Below are positions 22,251 to 30,832 of a stretch of 40,587 nt of DNA, in pieces. Both the position numbers and the translations under genes were made by a program. The notes below the pieces were generated by a model. It ran no database searches and was not told where the DNA came from. It saw only the letters and a program-made list of their open reading frames with translations. This stretch comes from Petrotoga sp. UBA5851 (GTDB lineage Bacteria > Thermotogota > Thermotogae > Petrotogales > Petrotogaceae), in assembly GCA_002431635.1 (NCBI GenBank), contig DJGH01000010.1, forward strand, positions 6,470 to 47,056, in the 5' to 3' direction. Within the stretch, counting starts at the first letter, position 1. Every line of letters begins with the position of its first letter.

Positions 22251-23555
22251 TTACCTCCTTCCGCGAAGTTTTCCTTTCTTCATGAAGCCCTCATACTGTC
22301 TGGCTATCATATGGGATTCTATCTGCTGAAGCATGTCAAGTGCAACTCCAACAGCTATAAGAGCACTTGTTCCACCTATCCATATCTCGACTCCCGAGGA
22401 ACTTCTTATTACATACGGAAGAAGCGATATCAGAACAAGGAAGATAGCTCCAATAAAAGTTACCCTGTTCATTGAGGTTGTTATGAACTTGGATGTTGGA
22501 TCGCCCGGTCTTATTCCAGGTATGAAGCCGCCATAGTTCTTTATATTATCCGAAACCTCTTTTGGATCCATTACAACTGAACTGTAGAAATAGGTGAAGA
22601 AGATTATCAGTATTGCGTAAACGATAAGATAAAATGCTCCTCCGAGTTTAAAGAACGAATCATCCCACTGCCATGGAGTAAATGACGATATCATGCTTGG
22701 AAGAGATACTATTACCGATGCAAATATTATCGGAATGACTCCTCCGCCATTGACTTTTATAGGAATGTAGGTTGTTGATCCGCCCATAACTTTATTTCCT
22801 ACTACTCTCTTGGCATACTGTACTTTTATTCTTCTTTCCGCCTGCTGAACCGCAATAGATGTAATAACTATCACAACAGCTATTACAAGAAGAAGAATCC
22901 ATTCAAAAGGAGTAAGAGCTACCAGTGCCTGAGCGGCATAGCTGGGATACCTGGAGACGATACCGGCAAATATAAGCACTGAAATGCCGTTTCCGATACC
23001 CTTTTCAGTAATCATTTCACCAATCCACAGAACAAACATCGAACCTGCAACTATCGATGTTGTGGCAAGTATTATGTAAGCAAAAGCAGAAATAGGTTCT
23101 CCTGATGAATTTACAGCTCTATAGTTCATAGAGGTGAAAGCCATCATCAAACCCTGAAGTACTGCTAACACAACGGTCAATACTCTTGTATAAAAACCAA
23201 ACTTCTTTCTACCTTGTTCGCCTTCTTTAAGCATTTCTTTAAGGCTTGGAATTATTGATCCCAGCAACTGAAGTATTATTGATGCGTTTATATATGGGTT
23301 AACGCTTAAAACAAAAATGGAGAAGTTACTTAATGCTCCTCCGGCAAATACATCAAAGAAATTTATGAAACCCCCTGCCGCACCACTCTGCAACCCGCTT
23401 AATGCACCTTTCCAACTTTCTATGTTGATTCCAGGAATTGGTATAAAAATACCAATCCTGAAAGCAATCAAAGCTAGTATTGTAAATATTACTCGATCTC
23501 TTAATTCAGGTATTTTGAAGATGTTTTTAATGGCATTGCCCATATTGTTGGCCAT
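22251..23555 (-). CDS. secY: Protein translocase subunit SecY
   Basis: SecY (434 residues) forms the SecYEG protein-conducting channel and has ten membrane helices. Signature parts are the RIGIFIPIPGI first helix, the GGALSNFSIFVLSVNPYINASIILQLL plug/TM2 region, GNGISVLIFAGI, and the long cytoplasmic loops with QQAERRIKVQYAKR and the GIRPGDPTSKF segment, which contact ribosome and SecA. It follows rplO with a 1-base overlap and precedes adk by 4 bases. Confidence 0.98.
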   Translation of the reverse strand: MANNMGNAIKNIFKIPELRDRVIFTILALIAFRIGIFIPIPGINIESWKGALSGLQSGAAGGFINFFDVFAGGALSNFSIFVLSVNPYINASIILQLLGSIIPSLKEMLKEGEQGRKKFGFYTRVLTVVLAVLQGLMMAFTSMNYRAVNSSGEPISAFAYIILATTSIVAGSMFVLWIGEMITEKGIGNGISVLIFAGIVSRYPSYAAQALVALTPFEWILLLVIAVVIVITSIAVQQAERRIKVQYAKRVVGNKVMGGSTTYIPIKVNGGGVIPIIFASVIVSLPSMISSFTPWQWDDSFFKLGGAFYLIVYAILIIFFTYFYSSVVMDPKEVSDNIKNYGGFIPGIRPGDPTSKFITTSMNRVTFIGAIFLVLISLLPYVIRSSSGVEIWIGGTSALIAVGVALDMLQQIESHMIARQYEGFMKKGKLRGRR

Positions 23556-24010
23556 TACTTTATCACCTCAACCTTACCGCCTGCTGCCTCAATTTTTTGC
23601 TTTGCTGATTCAGAGAATGCATTAGCTTTTACAACGAGGGGTTTGGTGAGCTCTCCTTTACCTAATATTTTTACTCCGTCTTTCAGATCTTTAAGTATAT
23701 TTCTTTCTACAAGCTTTTCTATTGTAACTTCTTCATTTGATTCAAACCTTGCTTCTAAGGTAAGAAGGTTTACTTCGGCAAAAGTTACTCTGAACTTAGC
23801 GTTGGTAAAACCAATCATCGGAGTTCTTCTGTAAATAGTTGTCTGTCCGCCTTCAAAACCTATTCTGACTTTTCCTCTTCCTCTTTTACCCTGACCGTTC
23901 ATACCTCTTCCAGAAGTCTTGCCAATTCCTGATCCAGGACCTCGGCCAACTCTTATGCTCTTAGTTCTTGAACCTGGTGTGGGTTTTAGGTCCTCTATTC
24001 TGAGTGCCAT
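23555..24010 (-). CDS. rplO: 50S ribosomal protein L15
   Basis: L15 (151 residues) is a late-assembly 50S protein. The N-terminal extended tail is rich in Gly, Arg and Lys (RVGRGPGSGIGKTSGRGMNG, about 21-40), followed by RIGFEGGQTTIYRRTP and a C-terminal globular part ending KIEAAGGKVEVIK. It follows rpmD by 14 bases, and its stop codon shares a base with the secY start. Confidence 0.98.
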   Translation of the reverse strand: MALRIEDLKPTPGSRTKSIRVGRGPGSGIGKTSGRGMNGQGKRGRGKVRIGFEGGQTTIYRRTPMIGFTNAKFRVTFAEVNLLTLEARFESNEEVTIEKLVERNILKDLKDGVKILGKGELTKPLVVKANAFSESAKQKIEAAGGKVEVIK

Positions 24011-24024
24011 AATTGCTTACCCCC

Positions 24025-24210
24025 TCAATTATCTATTTCCTCGACTGTAACGAGGTGTTCTACTACCCTTATCATGCCGCGAATCTGGGCATTATCCGGC
24101 TTTACTACTTCTCTGTCTTTCTTTTTGAGTCCGAGTGCATCAAGTGTCGCAAGTTGGTTATAATTTTTGCCAGCTCTTCCTCTGACTAATTTTATTTTTA
24201 AGCTTTTCAT
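24025..24210 (-). CDS. rpmD: 50S ribosomal protein L30
   Basis: L30 (61 residues) is a small ferredoxin-like 50S protein. LKIKLVRGRAGKNYNQLATLDALGL and the C-terminal IRGMIRVVEHLVTVEE fit the family. Two adjacent ATG codons (24213 and 24210) are possible. The second is better spaced from AAGGAGG. The first overlaps the rpsE stop codon (TAATGATG). Confidence 0.96.
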   Translation of the reverse strand: MKSLKIKLVRGRAGKNYNQLATLDALGLKKKDREVVKPDNAQIRGMIRVVEHLVTVEEIDN

Positions 24211-24212
24211 CA

Positions 24213-24746
24213 TTAAGCCTCCTTGTGAGCACCGCTGAAAATCTGTTTTACCGTTATATCTCTGAGCTGAGCAATCATGAGCGGCGATTTAAGCTGTTCA
24301 AGACCGTTCATCGTGGCTTTTGCAAGATTAAGAACCGTTGTAGAACCCAATGATTTTGTAAGAATGTTTGTTGCTCCGCAAAGCTCAACCACAGCTCTCA
24401 CAGGTGTTGAAGCTATAACTCCGGTACCAGGACCGGCAGGAATTAATATAACATCTGAGGAGTCGTGTCTTCCTATTACTTCGTGGGGAATTGTTCCATT
24501 CTTTATTGGAACTTCCTTGACATTCTTCTTGGCATCCTGAATTGCTTTTCTTATAGCCTGGGGAACTTCTCTTGCATTACCTATGCCCACTCCGACTTTA
24601 CCGTTCTTGTTTCCAACAACGGCAACAACCCTGAAAGACATGGTTTTTCCGCCTCTTGTAACCTTTGCAACTCTTCTGATTTCGATTATCTTTTCTTCCA
24701 TTTCTTTTGCAACATCTGTTGCCTTAACATTCTTGGAGAATGACAT
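24213..24746 (-). CDS. rpsE: 30S ribosomal protein S5
   Basis: S5 (177 residues from the chosen start) guards decoding fidelity in the 30S body. It shows the IIEIRRVAKVTRGGKTMSFR double-stranded RNA-binding segment, VGVGIGNAREVPQAI, and the PAGPGTGVIA loop. ATG at 24746 is preferred. The in-frame GTG at 24758 lies inside the GGGAGGTG ribosome binding site and is too close to it. The gap to rplR is then 18 bases. Confidence 0.97.
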   Translation of the reverse strand: MSFSKNVKATDVAKEMEEKIIEIRRVAKVTRGGKTMSFRVVAVVGNKNGKVGVGIGNAREVPQAIRKAIQDAKKNVKEVPIKNGTIPHEVIGRHDSSDVILIPAGPGTGVIASTPVRAVVELCGATNILTKSLGSTTVLNLAKATMNGLEQLKSPLMIAQLRDITVKQIFSGAHKEA

Positions 24747-24764
24747 TGCTTTAAGCACCTCCCG

Positions 24765-25133
24765 TTAAAATTCAAGTCCGGCTTCTCTTGCTGAATCTGC
24801 GAGAGCCTTGATTCTTCCATGATACTTGTAGCCTGCTCTGTCAAAGGCAACTTTGCTTATTCCCTTGGCCTTTGCTCTTTCTCCTATAAGCTTTCCAACT
24901 ATCTTCGATGCTTCCACTGTCCATGTCTTCTCCAACTTTCCCTTGAGTTCCTTGTCGCTTGTTGAAGCAGCTGCAAGAGTATGGCCCTGAACATCGTCTA
25001 TTATCTGAACGTATATGTGCTTTCCGCTTTTGAAAACGACCAGTCTTGGTCTTTCAGCAGTTCCGGAAAGAGTCCTTCTGATTCTCAAATGTCTTTTAGC
25101 TCTTTCTTCTTTTCTGTCGAGCTGTTTTATCAT
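24765..25133 (-). CDS. rplR: 50S ribosomal protein L18
   Basis: L18 (122 residues) binds 5S rRNA together with L5. A basic N-terminus (DRKEERAKRHLRIRRTLSGT) precedes the conserved RPRLVVFKSGKHIYVQIIDD and the KVAFDRAGYKYHGRIKALADSAREAGLEF end. It lies between rplF and rpsE. Confidence 0.98.
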   Translation of the reverse strand: MIKQLDRKEERAKRHLRIRRTLSGTAERPRLVVFKSGKHIYVQIIDDVQGHTLAAASTSDKELKGKLEKTWTVEASKIVGKLIGERAKAKGISKVAFDRAGYKYHGRIKALADSAREAGLEF

Positions 25134-25165
25134 AAAAGTCTGCCCTCCTTATTACTATCCAGTTA

Positions 25166-25726
25166 TTAAACTTTCTTTCCTTCTTTCTTTACGATAACTT
25201 CATTAACATACTTTATTCCTTTTCCGGAGTAAGAGTTCGGCTGCCTGAACTTTCTGATGATAGCAGTTACTTCTCCTACAAGGTACTTGTCATTGCCCTT
25301 AATTACTATCTTATTAGGTGCGGGAACTTCAAGCTTTATTCCCTTGGGGGCAACATACTCCACAGGATTTGAATATCCTACGGAAACAACAAGCTTTTCA
25401 CCCTGCATGGCGGCTCTGTAACCTATACCTACTATTTCAAGCTCCTTAGAAAAACCTACGGTTACTCCCTTTATCATATTTCTGATAAGCGCAGCATAAG
25501 TGCCTCTTAAGGCTGTAAGCTGCTTCTTGTCGGAAGCCCTTTTCATTGTATTTTCGTTTTCAGTAACGTCTATATGACCTTCCTTAATATCAAGATTAAC
25601 GGAAGGGAGCATACTGAGGGAAAGTTCCCCATTCTTACCTTTTACTGTTACTACATTGTTTTCAAAGGTTATCTGCACATCCTTAGGCACTATAACCGGT
25701 TTGTCTGCAACTCTTGATTTTGGCAT
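25166..25726 (-). CDS. rplF: 50S ribosomal protein L6
   Basis: L6 (186 residues) has two homologous domains near the sarcin-ricin loop and GTPase factor site. Family parts are the KGKNGEL turn in domain 1, ALIRNMIKGVTVGF, and the domain-2 end with IRKFRQPNSYSGKGIKYVNE. It follows rpsH by 15 bases. The ribosome binding site GGAGGGTGA precedes ATG by seven or so bases. Confidence 0.98.
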   Translation of the reverse strand: MPKSRVADKPVIVPKDVQITFENNVVTVKGKNGELSLSMLPSVNLDIKEGHIDVTENENTMKRASDKKQLTALRGTYAALIRNMIKGVTVGFSKELEIVGIGYRAAMQGEKLVVSVGYSNPVEYVAPKGIKLEVPAPNKIVIKGNDKYLVGEVTAIIRKFRQPNSYSGKGIKYVNEVIVKKEGKKV

Positions 25727-25741
25727 TTGCAGTCACCCTCC

Positions 25742-26146
25742 TTACCATACATAGCAGAGCAGTTCTCCACCGACGCCTATTTCTCTGGCTTGTTTATCGG
25801 TAAGAACACCCTTTGATGTTGAAACGATGGCTATACCCATTCCGCCTTTAACCAAAGGTATTTCCTCTGCTTTAACGTATATTCTTCTTCCTGTCTTGGA
25901 GACCCTTACTATTCCTGTAATTACCTTCTGAGTATTTCTCCTGTCACCTTTGTACTTCATGGTTACTTTTAATACTCCCTGTTTGCCGTCTTCAATCACC
26001 TTGTAATCTGAAATATACCCTTCAAGTTTCAATATGTCGAGAATGGCTTTCTTTAAATTTGAAGCAGGGATTTCAACCGATTCTTTTTCAACCGAATTGG
26101 CATTTCTTATTCTTGTAAGCATATCTGCTATTGGATCACTCCACAT
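25742..26146 (-). CDS. rpsH: 30S ribosomal protein S8
   Basis: S8 (134 residues) is a primary 16S rRNA binder of the central domain, and in E. coli it represses the spc operon. It begins WSDPIADMLTRIRNAN and ends with the conserved TSKGVLTDKQAREIGVGGELLCYVW segment. It lies between rpsZ and rplF with spacings of 14 and 15 bases. Confidence 0.98.
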   Translation of the reverse strand: MWSDPIADMLTRIRNANSVEKESVEIPASNLKKAILDILKLEGYISDYKVIEDGKQGVLKVTMKYKGDRRNTQKVITGIVRVSKTGRRIYVKAEEIPLVKGGMGIAIVSTSKGVLTDKQAREIGVGGELLCYVW

Positions 26147-26160
26147 CGTTGCTTCCCTCC

Positions 26161-26346
26161 TTACCAGCTTGCTTTTTTAACTCCTGGAAGTTTTCCCTCC
26201 AGGGCCATCTTTCTGAAGCACACTCTGCAAAGTCCAAATTCTTTATAAACTGATCTTGGTCTTCCACAGACTAAGCATCTTGTATATTCTCTAGTTTTAA
26301 ACTTAGGTTCTGTTTTCATTCTTTCAACTAAGCCTTTTCGTGCCAT
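26161..26346 (-). CDS. rpsZ: 30S ribosomal protein S14, zinc type
   Basis: This 61-residue S14 is the short C+ form with a four-Cys zinc ribbon at Cys24, Cys27, Cys40 and Cys43 (CLVCGRP, then GLCRVC). It begins ARKGLVERM and ends KLPGVKKASW, as in the family. S14 assembles late in the 30S head. The long, zinc-free paralog is not seen here. Confidence 0.97.
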   Translation of the reverse strand: MARKGLVERMKTEPKFKTREYTRCLVCGRPRSVYKEFGLCRVCFRKMALEGKLPGVKKASW

Positions 26347-26362
26347 TTATCAATCCCTCCAT

Positions 26363-26914
26363 TCAGTTCTTCTTAAATGGGAAGCCAACAAATTCCAGAA
26401 GTTTCTTAGCTTCTACATCAGTCTTGGCTGTGGTTACTATGGTTATATCCATACCCTGAACCCTTTTTGCCTGATCAGGTCTGATTTCAGGAAACACTAT
26501 CTGTTCTGTCAAACCGAAAGTATAGTTGCCTCTTCCGTCAAACGAATTAACAGGTAAACCCCTGAAGTCTCTCAACTTAGGAAGAACTATGTTTACAAGT
26601 TTGTATAAAAAGTTATACATGGTTGCTCCTCTGAGAGTTACCTTGGCACCTATGGGCATACCTTCTCTTAGCTTGAAGTTGGATATGCTTTTCTTTGCCT
26701 TGGTTATAACAGGTTTCTGTCCGACTATGGCAGCAAGTTCATTGGCATGCTTCTCAAGAACTTCATAGTTTCTTGATCCTTCGCTTACTCCCATATTAAT
26801 AACTATTTTAACTATTTTAGGAACTTCATGAGGATTTGTATAGTTAAATTCTTTCTTTAAAGCGGCAACAGCTTCACTGTTGTACTTTTCCTTTAATGGT
26901 ATAAATTCAGCCAT
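26363..26914 (-). CDS. rplE: 50S ribosomal protein L5
   Basis: L5 (183 residues from the chosen start) binds 5S rRNA and contacts P-site tRNA. It has IVINMGVSEGSRN, GQKPVITKAKKSISNFKLRE, and the RDFRGLPVNSFDGRGNYTFG loop. ATG at 26914 follows GGGAGGAA at proper distance. The in-frame codon at 26944 would add ten non-conserved residues and overlap rplX. Confidence 0.97.
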   Translation of the reverse strand: MAEFIPLKEKYNSEAVAALKKEFNYTNPHEVPKIVKIVINMGVSEGSRNYEVLEKHANELAAIVGQKPVITKAKKSISNFKLREGMPIGAKVTLRGATMYNFLYKLVNIVLPKLRDFRGLPVNSFDGRGNYTFGLTEQIVFPEIRPDQAKRVQGMDITIVTTAKTDVEAKKLLEFVGFPFKKN

Positions 26915-26930
26915 TTCTATTCCTCCCGAC

Positions 26931-27248
26931 TTATACTCTATCAATTATCTCGCCACATTTTTTACAGTAACGAGCTTTTTTGTTGTCATCCAATAGTTTG
27001 TATCCAATTCTCGTGGGTTTTCCACAGCTTGAGCAAACTACCATTACCTTGCAGGCATATAATGGGGATGGCTGTTCAATAATTCCGCCTTCTTTCATCT
27101 GCTGGTTAGGCTTCTGATGTTTCTTAACAACATTTACATTCTCTACAACCACTTTGCTGTACTTATTGATTACCTTCAGAACTTTTCCCTTTTTACCCTT
27201 ATCTTTTCCTGAGATTATCTGAACTAAATCGTCTTTTTTTATGTTCAT
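26931..27248 (-). CDS. rplX: 50S ribosomal protein L24
   Basis: L24 (105 residues from the chosen start) is an assembly initiator near the tunnel exit, with a KOW motif (KKDDLVQIISGKDKGKKGKV). The C-terminal part carries two CxxC pairs (Cys72/75 and Cys95/98), a probable zinc ribbon found in many bacterial L24. ATG at 27248 follows GAGGTGA. An in-frame ATG at 27269 overlaps rplN and has no ribosome binding site of its own. Confidence 0.96.
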   Translation of the reverse strand: MNIKKDDLVQIISGKDKGKKGKVLKVINKYSKVVVENVNVVKKHQKPNQQMKEGGIIEQPSPLYACKVMVVCSSCGKPTRIGYKLLDDNKKARYCKKCGEIIDRV

Positions 27249-27262
27249 GCCTGTCACCTCAA

Positions 27263-27631
27263 TCACCATACTTCCGCTGCTAAGGAAGCAATCTTGGCAT
27301 AACCCTTTTCCCTTACTTCCCTTGCGATAGGACCAAAGACTCTTGTACCTAACGGAAGATTCTGTTTATCGATCAATACTGCAGCATTATCATCAAACCT
27401 GATATATGTGCCGTCTTTTCTGCCAATCTCTTTATGTGTCCTAACAACTATGGCTTTAACTATCTGTCCTTTCTTTATATCTGTATGGGGAATAGCTTCC
27501 CTTACCGAACAGACCACAACATCACCAATGCTACCGGTAGATTTGTGAAAACCGCCAAGTACTTTTATAACTTTAATTACCTTGGCTCCCGAATTATCGG
27601 CTACTCTGAGATACGATTCAAGCTGTATCAT
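27263..27631 (-). CDS. rplN: 50S ribosomal protein L14
   Basis: L14 (122 residues) lies at the subunit interface and contacts 16S rRNA. The sequence begins MIQLESYLRVADNSGAKVI and has VVCSVREAIPH and the FGPIAREVREKGYAKIASLAAEVW end, all characteristic. The start overlaps the rpsQ stop by 4 bases. Confidence 0.98.
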   Translation of the reverse strand: MIQLESYLRVADNSGAKVIKVIKVLGGFHKSTGSIGDVVVCSVREAIPHTDIKKGQIVKAIVVRTHKEIGRKDGTYIRFDDNAAVLIDKQNLPLGTRVFGPIAREVREKGYAKIASLAAEVW

Positions 27632-27930
27632 TTCTCTTCACCCCCAAGTATTTGTTCCACAGTCTCGGGTGTCTCATTTGATTTGAAAATATTTTCTTCA
27701 ACAATCTTGCTGACTACCCATTTTTTGGTTTTGGAAATGGGCTTTGATTCCATTATTTCTACTACGTCCCCTACTTTGCAGACATTATTCTCATCATGGG
27801 CATGGTATTTTTTTGTTTTTTCGCCTATCTTGTTGTAGACAGGATGCTTAAATCTGCTTTTTACTTCAACTGTAACTGTTTTATCCATTTTATCGCTTAA
27901 GACCTTTCCTACTAAAACCTTTTTCGGCAT
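27628..27930 (-). CDS. rpsQ: 30S ribosomal protein S17
   Basis: S17 (100 residues) is an OB-fold primary binder of 16S rRNA in the 30S body. KVLVGKVLSDKMDKTVTVEV, KFKAHDE-like YHAHDENNVCKVGDVVEI, and ISKTKKWVV match the family. It has a C-terminal acidic extension of about 15 residues. The rpmC stop codon lies 4 bases before its start. Confidence 0.97.
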   Translation of the reverse strand: MPKKVLVGKVLSDKMDKTVTVEVKSRFKHPVYNKIGEKTKKYHAHDENNVCKVGDVVEIMESKPISKTKKWVVSKIVEENIFKSNETPETVEQILGGEEK

Positions 27931-27934
27931 ACTC

Positions 27935-28135
27935 CTACCTCCTTATACCCAGTTCTCTTTCTCTGAGTATAGTCTTGATCCTTGCTATGTCTCTCTTCAC
28001 CTGTTTAATGGTAGCAGTGTTCTTCAACTGTCCCATTTCAAGCTGAAATCTAAGATCAAACAGTTTCTTTTTTGTTTCCTCAAATTTCAGATTAAGTTCC
28101 TGTTCTGTTAAAGTCTTGAATTCTGCAGTATTCAT
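27935..28135 (-). CDS. rpmC: 50S ribosomal protein L29
   Basis: L29 (66 residues) is a two-helix protein at the polypeptide exit, part of the docking site for trigger factor and SRP. FKTLTEQELNLKFEETKKKLFDLRFQ and KRDIARIKTILRERELG are typical. The start codon shares a base with the rplP stop codon. Confidence 0.97.
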   Translation of the reverse strand: MNTAEFKTLTEQELNLKFEETKKKLFDLRFQLEMGQLKNTATIKQVKRDIARIKTILRERELGIRR

Positions 28136-28560
28136 TACTGTTCACCCCCTATTTGATACCTGGGAACTATCTTGGTCTTTATGGGAAGTTTGCTTGCAGC
28201 ATACTGCAATGCTTCTTTAGCAGTGGCTTCATCTATTCCGCCTATTTCAAACATTACTCTTCCCGGCTTTACCACTGCTGCCCAGCCTTCGATGTCACCT
28301 TTACCGACTCCCTGTCTTGTTCCTATACCTTTGGTCGTATAAGACTTATCAGGGAATACTCTCATCCAAACCTTACCTGTTCTCTTAAGTGTTCTTACCA
28401 TTGCAAGTCTGCATGCTTCTATCTGTTGGGAAGTAATCCAGGCCGGCTCAAGTGCCTTAAGCCCCCATTCGCCGAAATCAACCTGAAAAGCCCCTTTAGA
28501 CTCGCCGCACATTCTGCCGCGCTGAACTTTTCTATATTTAACTCTCTTAGGCATTAACAT
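28135..28560 (-). CDS. rplP: 50S ribosomal protein L16
   Basis: L16 (141 residues) lies near the peptidyl-transferase centre and A-site tRNA. It contains PKRVKYRKVQRGRM, FGEWGLKALEPAWITSQQIEA and the RMGKGKG-like GTRQGVGKGDIEGWAAVVKPG loop. Two ATGs are close together. The first (28560) is ten bases from GGAGG and is kept; the second, at 28554, is also possible. Confidence 0.97.
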   Translation of the reverse strand: MLMPKRVKYRKVQRGRMCGESKGAFQVDFGEWGLKALEPAWITSQQIEACRLAMVRTLKRTGKVWMRVFPDKSYTTKGIGTRQGVGKGDIEGWAAVVKPGRVMFEIGGIDEATAKEALQYAASKLPIKTKIVPRYQIGGEQ

Positions 28561-28580
28561 TTTCTAGCTACCTCCCTATA

Positions 28581-29213
28581 TTATATCTGGACATCGCCTT
28601 TATATATCCATACTTTTACACCGATGGTACCGTACTTGGTGTGAGCATCAACTATTGAGTAGTCGATATCGGATTTAAGAGACTGTAGAGGCAATCTTCC
28701 TTCCATATACCATTCGGTTCTTGCTATTTCAGCGCCGCCCAATCTTCCGGAAACCATTATTTTGATTCCTTTAGCTCCTCTTTTCATGGAGTTGGTAATG
28801 GCTCTTTTCATGGCAACCTTATGGGATACTCTTCGGAGGATCTGTTCCTTTATGTCATCAGCTACAAGCTGAGCATTAAGCGAAGGATTCTTTACTTCCT
28901 CAACATACACCTTTACTGTTCTGTCATTAATAATAGTTTTTATCTTTTCTCTGAGCGAGGCGATCTCCTCACCTTTCTTACCTATTATTATTCCGACTCT
29001 GGAAGCATGAATAGTTATCTTGACAAGGGTGTCGCTAGGTCTTTCGATATCTATATCTGCTATCCCCGAGGCTTTATAAAGATTCTTTATATACTCTCTG
29101 ATTTTTTTATCTTCATGGAGATATTCTTTATAATTCTTTTCGTTAAACCATACTGATTTCCAAGGCTTAGAAACTCCAACTCTAAAACCTAACGGATTAA
29201 CTTTTGAACCCAC
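28581..29213 (-). CDS. rpsC: 30S ribosomal protein S3
   Basis: S3 (210 residues) lines the mRNA entry tunnel. It shows GSKVNPLGFRVGV, a KH domain with RVGIIIGKKGEEIASLRE, and the C-terminal GRLGGAEIARTEWYMEGRLPLQSL segment. It lies between rplV and rplP with spacings of 16 and 20 bases. Confidence 0.98.
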   Translation of the reverse strand: MGSKVNPLGFRVGVSKPWKSVWFNEKNYKEYLHEDKKIREYIKNLYKASGIADIDIERPSDTLVKITIHASRVGIIIGKKGEEIASLREKIKTIINDRTVKVYVEEVKNPSLNAQLVADDIKEQILRRVSHKVAMKRAITNSMKRGAKGIKIMVSGRLGGAEIARTEWYMEGRLPLQSLKSDIDYSIVDAHTKYGTIGVKVWIYKGDVQI

Positions 29214-29229
29214 GGATTATTCACCTCTC

Positions 29230-29664
29230 TTATTTAGCATTTTTATCTTTAACCGTTAAGGTAACGTGACACATTCTTTTCTGCTGAATATCTCCGCTTC
29301 CTCTTGATCTTGCCCAAAGCCTTTTCATTCTGGGACCCTCGTTGACCATTATCTCTGAAACATAAAGGTTGTCTGATTTGAGTCCAAGATTGTTTTCTGC
29401 GTTAGCAATTGCCGACATAAGAAGCTTGTAAATAAATCTTGAGGATTTCTTGGGACTGAACATAAGAGTCTGTAATGCCTGACCCACATCTTTTCCTCTT
29501 ACTCCATTTGCTGCGGCTCTTGCTTTAGTAGCTGACATTCTAAGAAACTTAGCTGTCGCAGATGCCTGGACTTTAGGCTGAGTAGCTTCCTGTTCTTTCC
29601 TGAGTCTATGATAAACGGATTTCTTTACTCTTTTTCCATCCTGTACTCTACTTACCAAAGCCAT
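29230..29664 (-). CDS. rplV: 50S ribosomal protein L22 with N-terminal extension
   Basis: L22 (144 residues) lines the exit tunnel through a long beta-hairpin. The core begins near residue 37 with ATAKFLRMSATKARAAANGVRG and continues to the hairpin (NEGPRMKRLWARSRGSGD) and RMCHVTLTV. About 35 basic residues precede the core, unlike the compact E. coli form of 110 residues. The start at 29664 has GGAGGGA upstream, so the extension is probably real. Confidence 0.96.
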   Translation of the reverse strand: MALVSRVQDGKRVKKSVYHRLRKEQEATQPKVQASATAKFLRMSATKARAAANGVRGKDVGQALQTLMFSPKKSSRFIYKLLMSAIANAENNLGLKSDNLYVSEIMVNEGPRMKRLWARSRGSGDIQQKRMCHVTLTVKDKNAK

Positions 29665-29678
29665 AATTTACTCCCTCC

Positions 29679-29972
29679 TCATTTCACTTTTCCCTTAGTA
29701 GCTGAGGCAGCCTTTTTGTCTGGATGCCCTCCAAATCTCCTAGTAGGGGAAAATTCACCTAATTTGTGTCCAATCATCTGTTCTGATATATATACCGGTA
29801 TATGCTTCATGCCATTATGAACGGCTATTGTATGACCTACCATTTCAGGAATGATCATTGAGGCTCTTGACCAAGTTTTTACAACTTTCTTCTCACCCTT
29901 GCTGTTCATTTCTCTTATCTTTTTCAACAGGCTCGGGTGTACATATGGACCTTTCTTTAATGATCTGCTCAC
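29679..29972 (-). CDS. rpsS: 30S ribosomal protein S19
   Basis: S19 (97 residues) is in the 30S head and forms a complex with S13. SRSLKKGPYVHPSLLKKI, KTWSRASMIIPEMVGHTIAVHNG and GHKLGEFSPTRRFGGH are diagnostic. It follows rplB by 16 bases. Confidence 0.98.
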   Translation of the reverse strand: MSRSLKKGPYVHPSLLKKIREMNSKGEKKVVKTWSRASMIIPEMVGHTIAVHNGMKHIPVYISEQMIGHKLGEFSPTRRFGGHPDKKAASATKGKVK

Positions 29973-29988
29973 TTATAGACACCCCCCT

Positions 29989-30819
29989 CTATTTATTCTC
30001 GTTTCTTCTTCTTACTATTAATCTGTCTGTTCTCCTCTTGCCTCTTCTGGTCTTGTAACCCTTAGCAGGCATACCCCATGGCGACTGAGGAATATGGCCT
30101 TTACATTTACCTTCTCCTCCGCCCATCGGATGGTCAACCGGGTTCATGGTCATACCTCTTACGGTTGGTCTGATTCCGAGCCATCTCCTTCTTCCGGCCT
30201 TTCCGTGCACTTCGTTCACATGATCTTCATTTCCGATCATGCCTACTGTGGCATAACATGTTTCCCTTACTCTTCTGAGCTCACCTGAAGGCATTTTCAA
30301 AAGAGCGTAACCGCTTTCTTTTGCCATAAGCTGTGCATATACTCCGGCCGATCTGGCTATTTTACCGCCTCTGTTCGGTTCAAACTCAATATTGTGAACA
30401 AGCGTACCCAACGGAATATTGGCAAGCGGAAGAGCATTTCCAGGCTTTATTTCGGCCTTGGGGCTGCTGAGCAGTTCCTGTCCTACCTTTACACCTTTTG
30501 GAGCAAGTATGTATCTCTTTTCGCCGTCAGTATAGACTAAAAGAGCTATTCTTGCGCTTCTGTTAGGATCGTACTCTATCGAGGCTATTTTACACGGAAT
30601 ATCGTATTTGTCTCTTTTGAAATCTATGATTCTGTATCTTCTCTTGTGGCCACCGCCCTGATGTCTTACAGTTATTCTGCCGTGGTGGTTTCGTCCTCCA
30701 TTCGATTTTAAAGGAGCAAGCAGCGACTTTTCCGGTTTATCTGTTGTAATTTCTGCAAAGTCGTTGATGATCATAAATCTTCGTGAAGGAGTTGTCGGTT
30801 TAAATTTTTTAAGACCCAT
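29989..30819 (-). CDS. rplB: 50S ribosomal protein L2
   Basis: L2 (276 residues) is essential for subunit association and peptidyl transfer. Parts seen are GRNHHGRITVRHQGGGHKRR (about 42-61), an SH3-like middle, ARSAGVYAQLMAKE, and the very conserved GKAGRRRWLGIRPTVRGMTMNPVDHPMGGGEG region, including the His near the peptidyl-transferase centre. The C-terminus is basic. Confidence 0.98.
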   Translation of the reverse strand: MGLKKFKPTTPSRRFMIINDFAEITTDKPEKSLLAPLKSNGGRNHHGRITVRHQGGGHKRRYRIIDFKRDKYDIPCKIASIEYDPNRSARIALLVYTDGEKRYILAPKGVKVGQELLSSPKAEIKPGNALPLANIPLGTLVHNIEFEPNRGGKIARSAGVYAQLMAKESGYALLKMPSGELRRVRETCYATVGMIGNEDHVNEVHGKAGRRRWLGIRPTVRGMTMNPVDHPMGGGEGKCKGHIPQSPWGMPAKGYKTRRGKRRTDRLIVRRRNENK

Positions 30820-30832
30820 TATTTATCACCTC

